DNA from: Fidelibacterota bacterium UBA6817
GTDB taxonomy: Bacteria; Fidelibacterota; Fidelibacteria; Fidelibacterales; Fidelibacteraceae
Length of the DNA stretch: 16,514 nucleotides
Direction of reading: 5' to 3'
Assembly: GCA_002452555.1 (NCBI GenBank)
Contig: DKER01000041.1
Span: forward strand, 11,094 to 27,607
Position numbers and translations under genes: made by a program. The notes under the pieces are model-generated. The model worked only from the letters and a program-made list of their open reading frames with translations. It was not told where the DNA came from and searched no databases. Numbering within the stretch: the first letter of the stretch is position 1; each line of letters opens with the position of its first letter. This document shows positions 12,578-16,514 of the stretch, in pieces.

Positions 12578-14241
12578 GAGAGTTAAATCCCGGTATTCTC
12601 ATAATTTTTGGTATTGGCGTTTTCGGCGGTATAATCAGTGCTTTAATGGCTAAACGTTTGAGTGTGCCCCAGGTGCTCGGATATATTCTTGTCGGTATTC
12701 TGATAGGAGAGGGAGGATTTAAACTTGTTACTGCAAACGATATTACAGCTCTGAGTTCGTTTAACTTTTTTGCCTTGGGCGTGATTGGTTTTTTAGTGGG
12801 GGCGGAAATCCGTTTCAGCATTTTGAAAAAATACGGGAGACAATTTGCATCTATTCTGGCAGCTGAAGGTCTTCTTACATTTGTTTTTGTCGGCGTACCC
12901 ATAACGTTTATCCTTTATAATGTTATGGGTTCATGGCCGGGCGCCATTGCTGCCGGGATAATCTTTGGTGCTATTGCCAGTGCCACGGACCCGGCATCCA
13001 CGATGAGTGTTATTTGGGAATATCGATCGGCGGGGATTCTGACGACAACCCTTATTGCTATTGTTGCTCTTGATGATGCCCTTGCTATGACTTTGTATGG
13101 TTTGGGAACCGGCATTGCACGAATTCTGACCGGCGGCGAAGTGACTTGGCTTATCCAATTTTCACATATTCTGCTTGAACTTTTTGGTGCTGTCTTTATG
13201 GGAATATTTGCAGCATTTATTATGCACTGGATTTTAAGACTTTCAGATAAAATTGAAGTGATTATACCCTCTGTCATCGGTTTGCTTCTCTTAACTATCG
13301 GAGTTGCCGTCCATTTCAACCTCGATGTGATAATGGCATCCATGTCAATGGGACTGGTAATGGTTAATATGGACCCTGAACGGAGTGCGAAGGTAATTCA
13401 CCAGTTAAAAAACTTTTCAGACACCATATATATTCTCTTCTTTGTTCTTGTCGGAGCTCGCCTGACCCTTTATGCCATGCCGGTCTGGCTATGGCTGATC
13501 ATTATTGTTTACGTTGTCAGCAGAACGCTGGGTAAAGTTTTGGGTGCATGGATTGGTGCCGTTATATCCAAAGCTCCAATAAAAATCAGGCAGTATTCGG
13601 GGCTCGGACTCTTTGCGCAGGGAGGTGTGGCGATTGGATTGTCCATTATGGCCAGTCAACATTTGAATGAAATAGTGGTCACGGATTCTATGTCTCTCGG
13701 CGATGTAATTATTTTTGGTGTTACGACAACAACATTTCTTGTTCAGCTAATGGGACCGCCCCTGGTTAAGTGGATTGTTAAAAAATCCGGTGAGGCCGGA
13801 AGAAATGTTACAATTGATGACGTTTTAGCTGACATGAAAGTTGATCAGGTCCTGAATGATTCGCCGGTAATGTTAAATGAGGAATTATCTATCGAACAAA
13901 CGGTTAAAATCATGGCTGAATCCGATCAACTGCTTTTTCCTGTTGTGGATAATACCGGAAAATGGGTCGGACTCCTTTCTGTGAGTGATATCCGTCAGGT
14001 ACTGCCGGACACATCGCTCTGGAAATGGATGTTGTGTTCAGATATTATGACCGATATTCATAAAGAGATTCTGTACAATGATATGCCGTTAAATAAAGCA
14101 ATGGCTCTTATGAATCAATTAAATTACTCAGAATATGTAATTCTGGAGCGGACAACCGGCAAAATATCCGGCATTCTCAATTATTACAGGGTTATGCAGA
14201 ATATTGAACATAAGATTCTAGGAGCTCAAATCGATACCTGA
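12574..14241 (+). CDS. Cation/proton antiporter (CPA family) with C-terminal tandem CBS domains
   Basis: A 555-residue inner-membrane protein. Residues 1-400 hold about 12 hydrophobic helices of the Na+/H+ exchanger fold. The ion-site segments are GAIASATDPAST (D139) and IVALDDALAM (D167 and D168), with VPQVLGYILVGILIGEGG in the first helices. Such DP and DD patterns fit electroneutral or electrogenic Na+(K+)/H+ exchange, but the ion cannot be read from sequence. Residues about 421-545 form two CBS motifs (MKVDQVLNDSPVML, then a FPVVDNTGKWVGLLSVSDI block and LCSDIMTDI followed by GILNYYRVM). CBS pairs often bind adenine nucleotides or c-di-AMP and gate transporters. The ATG overlaps the stop of the HTH-EIIA gene. 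A combined control by EIIA docking and CBS ligand is plausible inference. Confidence 0.92.
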   Translation: MRELNPGILIIFGIGVFGGIISALMAKRLSVPQVLGYILVGILIGEGGFKLVTANDITALSSFNFFALGVIGFLVGAEIRFSILKKYGRQFASILAAEGLLTFVFVGVPITFILYNVMGSWPGAIAAGIIFGAIASATDPASTMSVIWEYRSAGILTTTLIAIVALDDALAMTLYGLGTGIARILTGGEVTWLIQFSHILLELFGAVFMGIFAAFIMHWILRLSDKIEVIIPSVIGLLLLTIGVAVHFNLDVIMASMSMGLVMVNMDPERSAKVIHQLKNFSDTIYILFFVLVGARLTLYAMPVWLWLIIIVYVVSRTLGKVLGAWIGAVISKAPIKIRQYSGLGLFAQGGVAIGLSIMASQHLNEIVVTDSMSLGDVIIFGVTTTTFLVQLMGPPLVKWIVKKSGEAGRNVTIDDVLADMKVDQVLNDSPVMLNEELSIEQTVKIMAESDQLLFPVVDNTGKWVGLLSVSDIRQVLPDTSLWKWMLCSDIMTDIHKEILYNDMPLNKAMALMNQLNYSEYVILERTTGKISGILNYYRVMQNIEHKILGAQIDT

Positions 14242-14249
14242 ATATAACT

Positions 14250-14291
14250 TTTGAAAGCACATTAATTTCAAACTTATTTGTAATTTTTTTT
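14250..14291 (+). terminator. Weak candidate terminator after the antiporter gene
   Basis: TTTGAAA (14250-14256) and TTTCAAA (14266-14272) form a seven-base AT-rich stem with a nine-base loop. A run of eight T (14284-14291) follows, but 11 bases from the stem, so it is far from ideal. Confidence 0.3.
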
Positions 14292-14339
14292 AATTATTTA
14301 GCCCATTGGAAGCTGTTTCTTCTTATATATGATAAACAG

Positions 14340-14358
14340 CACATTTTGTCAAAATGTG
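14340..14358. promoter_or_regulatory. Perfect 19-base palindrome, candidate operator
   Basis: CACATTTTGTCAAAATGTG is a perfect dyad with nine-base arms around one central T, about 120 bases before the start of the secreted repeat protein and about 100 after the antiporter stop. The length and symmetry fit a dimeric regulator site. As RNA it would form an eight-base stem with a three-base loop, without a T-run. Confidence 0.5.
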
Positions 14359-14478
14359 TTAGCCGTCATATGTTCATTTTAATTATTAAGCTATTGTTGC
14401 ATGAGACAATTATTAAAAGTACAATGTTGGTATAAAAGGATTTAAATTATATCCAATATCCACCATTCGGGAGGAAAT

Positions 14479-16514
14479 ATGAAAAATATTGTAAAGATCT
14501 TATTATGTTTTGTTGTCGGTTTAAATTTTATTCAAGCTGCACCGATGGGGGCTGAGCTGGATATTGAAGTTCAACTCTTGATGACAGGACAGTTTACTTT
14601 ACAAAGCTGGAATGATCCCAATGTAAATTTATGGACTGTGACACTTCAAAATAAAACGGATGAAGTTATGGATGTGTATGTTGAATTCCATCTGAGTGTT
14701 CAGAATGTCTCGGGAATTACAGCACAGGATAATCCGGTTGCATGGGGCGTGACAGATCCGTACGAAGTCCAGCCTTTTTCAACATCTTTTCTAAAAAATT
14801 CCAGTTTTACTGAAGATAAGATGATGAAATTCGAAATTACCAAGGCTTTTCAGGATATGATCGAGACCAACGGTTATCTCCCGGCAGGAACATATGATAT
14901 TAAAATGATTGCCTGGGAGAATCTTAGTTTCAATGATGCGGACAAGAGTACAAGACAGGTTTATCAGACATCCTCCAACCGCATATTAGATCTTTCCTGG
15001 GATCATGCGTATGTGGATGAAAGATATGATAATAATTGGAGCTGGGCAAATCCGGAGGGGAATTTACGCGGAAAAACCCTTGATAATATTCTTGTGAGCA
15101 ATGTTGTTCTGACTGAACCTGTACAGCGTGCCGATGTCACTGATTTTCAGCCCTGGTTCCGCTGGGATTCACCCGGATTTCGTCCGGGTATTTTTATTGA
15201 TTACCGAATCAAGGTTGCCCAGTTCAATCCGGAAATTCACAGCAGCTATGATGATGCATTTGAGGATATTACGGCAATTTTCCTTGATACGGAATGGGAT
15301 GAAAGTTATACAACAATTCACAGACAACGGGAATCTGGAACTGTTCGGACAATATCTATTCAATATCCGTCAAGCGAACGGGAATTGGCCTGCGGGTATG
15401 AATATGTATGGCAGGTTGAAGCCAGAGAGTACATTGACGGATATGATTATATCGGACAAAAAGGTATCTGGGGATGGCCGGAATCCATAAAAAGTCCGGT
15501 TTATAACTTCAGTTATGGAAACCGGTTAACCCGCGACAGGTTGTCTTCTCCTGTAAGCGGCGGAATTATCAATTCTGTCAATCCGATTTTTAACTGGGAC
15601 ATTGTTGCCTGTGCCAATGAATATGAATTATGGATCAGCGATGCCGCTGAAGATCCCTTAGCGGAAAATCCTGTTTGGCAAAGTGATCCTATTCAGAGTT
15701 TGCCTTTTACCTATCCTCCGGATGCAGAACCGCTGATCCCGGGTAAACGATATGCCTGGAAGGTCAGAATGAATCCGGGGCCCGATCCCTCGCCCTGGAG
15801 TGATGTCAGCACATTCACCGTTCAACGATTTCAGTATAGTGAACCTACGCAGGGCGATGTGTTGCTGACTGTACTGCCAACGTTCAATGCAGATGTCCCT
15901 GCCGGAATGCCATCCTATGAACTCAGAATCAGCGATATCAATGATCAGTCTGTAGATATCGGTAACATTCTCACATCAATAATTCAGACGATTCCCTATA
16001 AACTCCGGGTTGATGAAAATGGCTGGCTTTATCCAGGTCGCCAGTATTATTGGAAATTGATCCCCCTTAATGCAAGTGAAACCATGGTGGGACTCCCGGA
16101 TGATCATACTCTGATCGGGAATTTTTCAATAGCCCCGCTCAGTCTTCAATCACCGGTAAACCGGGAATCTCAGGCAGATCTGAATCCTGTTTTTACTTGG
16201 GATGCTCCTGCCGGTCAGGATAATTTTGAACTGCTCATCTCAGCAAATGATGATCCGGAAGTGGATGTTCCGTTTTTTATGACAACACTTCGGCAAAAGA
16301 TGTTTCAATATCCTTCTGATGCCGAAATACCTCTTCGACCCGGCAACACATATTTTTGGAAAATTAATCCCCTCGATCCGGATGATATTGCAGGCGATCC
16401 GTCAGAAGTATTCAGTTTCAGAGTTAAAACGTTTGATTTCCCGACGGTAGACTGGTCTTTTGCCAATCGTGAACTGACAGCCGTATGGCAGTCAGTCAGC
16501 GGTGTGCAGGGATT
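14479..16514 (+). CDS. Large secreted protein with tandem Fn3/Ig-like repeats (C-terminus beyond window)
   Basis: The reading frame is open from the ATG at 14479 to the window edge, giving at least 678 residues. GGGAGGAAAT directly precedes ATG. Residues 1-20 are a signal peptide ending FIQA before APMG. An N-terminal region (about 21-180) reads as an antiparallel beta domain (LWTVTLQNKTDEVMDVYVEF, later LPAGTYDIKMIAWEN) with no family I know. From about 195 come beta-sandwich units marked by a PxFxW strand and a closing YxWKV strand. Three tandem units of about 98 residues are clear: about 356-453 (NPIFNWDIVA, RYAWKVRMNPG), 455-553 (LPTFNADVPAG, QYYWKLIPLNA) and 555-652 (NPVFTWDAPAG, TYFWKINPLDP). 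A fourth begins at 653. The repeats resemble Fn3-like domains of secreted FCB-group surface proteins. Substrate or partner is unknown. No enzyme domain and no sorting signal are visible, but both could lie past the edge. Confidence 0.85.
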   Translation, partial: MKNIVKILLCFVVGLNFIQAAPMGAELDIEVQLLMTGQFTLQSWNDPNVNLWTVTLQNKTDEVMDVYVEFHLSVQNVSGITAQDNPVAWGVTDPYEVQPFSTSFLKNSSFTEDKMMKFEITKAFQDMIETNGYLPAGTYDIKMIAWENLSFNDADKSTRQVYQTSSNRILDLSWDHAYVDERYDNNWSWANPEGNLRGKTLDNILVSNVVLTEPVQRADVTDFQPWFRWDSPGFRPGIFIDYRIKVAQFNPEIHSSYDDAFEDITAIFLDTEWDESYTTIHRQRESGTVRTISIQYPSSERELACGYEYVWQVEAREYIDGYDYIGQKGIWGWPESIKSPVYNFSYGNRLTRDRLSSPVSGGIINSVNPIFNWDIVACANEYELWISDAAEDPLAENPVWQSDPIQSLPFTYPPDAEPLIPGKRYAWKVRMNPGPDPSPWSDVSTFTVQRFQYSEPTQGDVLLTVLPTFNADVPAGMPSYELRISDINDQSVDIGNILTSIIQTIPYKLRVDENGWLYPGRQYYWKLIPLNASETMVGLPDDHTLIGNFSIAPLSLQSPVNRESQADLNPVFTWDAPAGQDNFELLISANDDPEVDVPFFMTTLRQKMFQYPSDAEIPLRPGNTYFWKINPLDPDDIAGDPSEVFSFRVKTFDFPTVDWSFANRELTAVWQSVSGVQG

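Noticed and set aside
12555..13343. Minus-strand open frames opposite the antiporter gene.
   Set aside because: They lie opposite a clearly recognised membrane protein, and their composition is that of an antisense reading of hydrophobic codons.
15128..15490. A 120-codon + strand open frame in another phase.
   Set aside because: It is a shadow inside the long secreted repeat protein, whose frame stays open across the whole region and carries the repeats.

Overview
The window carries about 14 protein genes of an AT-rich (about 40% GC by eye), Gram-negative, probably anaerobic or facultative bacterium. The Gram-negative reading rests on a TonB-dependent outer-membrane receptor and two lipoprotein signal peptides. 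The gene set (Rex redox repressor, beta-CASP hydrolase, Bacillus-type NadA, HisKA_2 sensor kinase, secreted Ig/Fn3-like repeat protein) and the short tandem intergenic repeats suit an FCB-group lineage (Bacteroidota, Cloacimonadota, Marinimicrobia, Calditrichota or a relative). The phylum cannot be fixed from this sequence.

Layout. Positions 1-3005 form a leftward cluster: a RodZ-like helix-turn-helix membrane protein, a small lipoprotein with a degenerate metal-binding (HMA-like) fold, an HD-domain phosphohydrolase, then a TPP riboswitch and a TonB-dependent receptor cut by the window edge. The first three genes overlap by 1-4 bases and are probably translationally coupled. Rightward from 3127 come a corrinoid adenosyltransferase and quinolinate synthase (nadA). 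nadA ends tail-to-tail on a leftward two-PAS HisKA_2 histidine kinase, with interlocked stop codons. A rightward beta-CASP metallo-beta-lactamase (6408-7802) faces a leftward two-helix K+ channel with an RCK domain (7884-8879). rex (9012-9665) has a well-formed promoter and is followed by a small lipoprotein. A leftward AlaA-type aminotransferase follows, and both of its ends lie in or near simple-sequence repeats. The 11452-11923 gap holds a heptamer array and a 20-copy, indel-free octamer array. Then comes a two-gene operon: an excisionase-type HTH fused to a PTS EIIA domain, and a cation/proton antiporter with tandem CBS domains. A perfect 19-base palindrome lies before the last gene, a large secreted repeat protein that runs off the right edge.

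How the parts may work together. The clearest functional unit is vitamin uptake: the TPP aptamer carries the receptor's Shine-Dalgarno and start codon inside its own helices, so the receptor is probably a thiamine or thiamine-precursor importer shut off by intracellular TPP. The second is ion homeostasis: an RCK-gated K+ channel and a CBS-gated antiporter whose operon partner is an EIIA-type protein. Rex and NadA add NAD(H) sensing and synthesis. Any link of these genes into one energy-state circuit is inference only.
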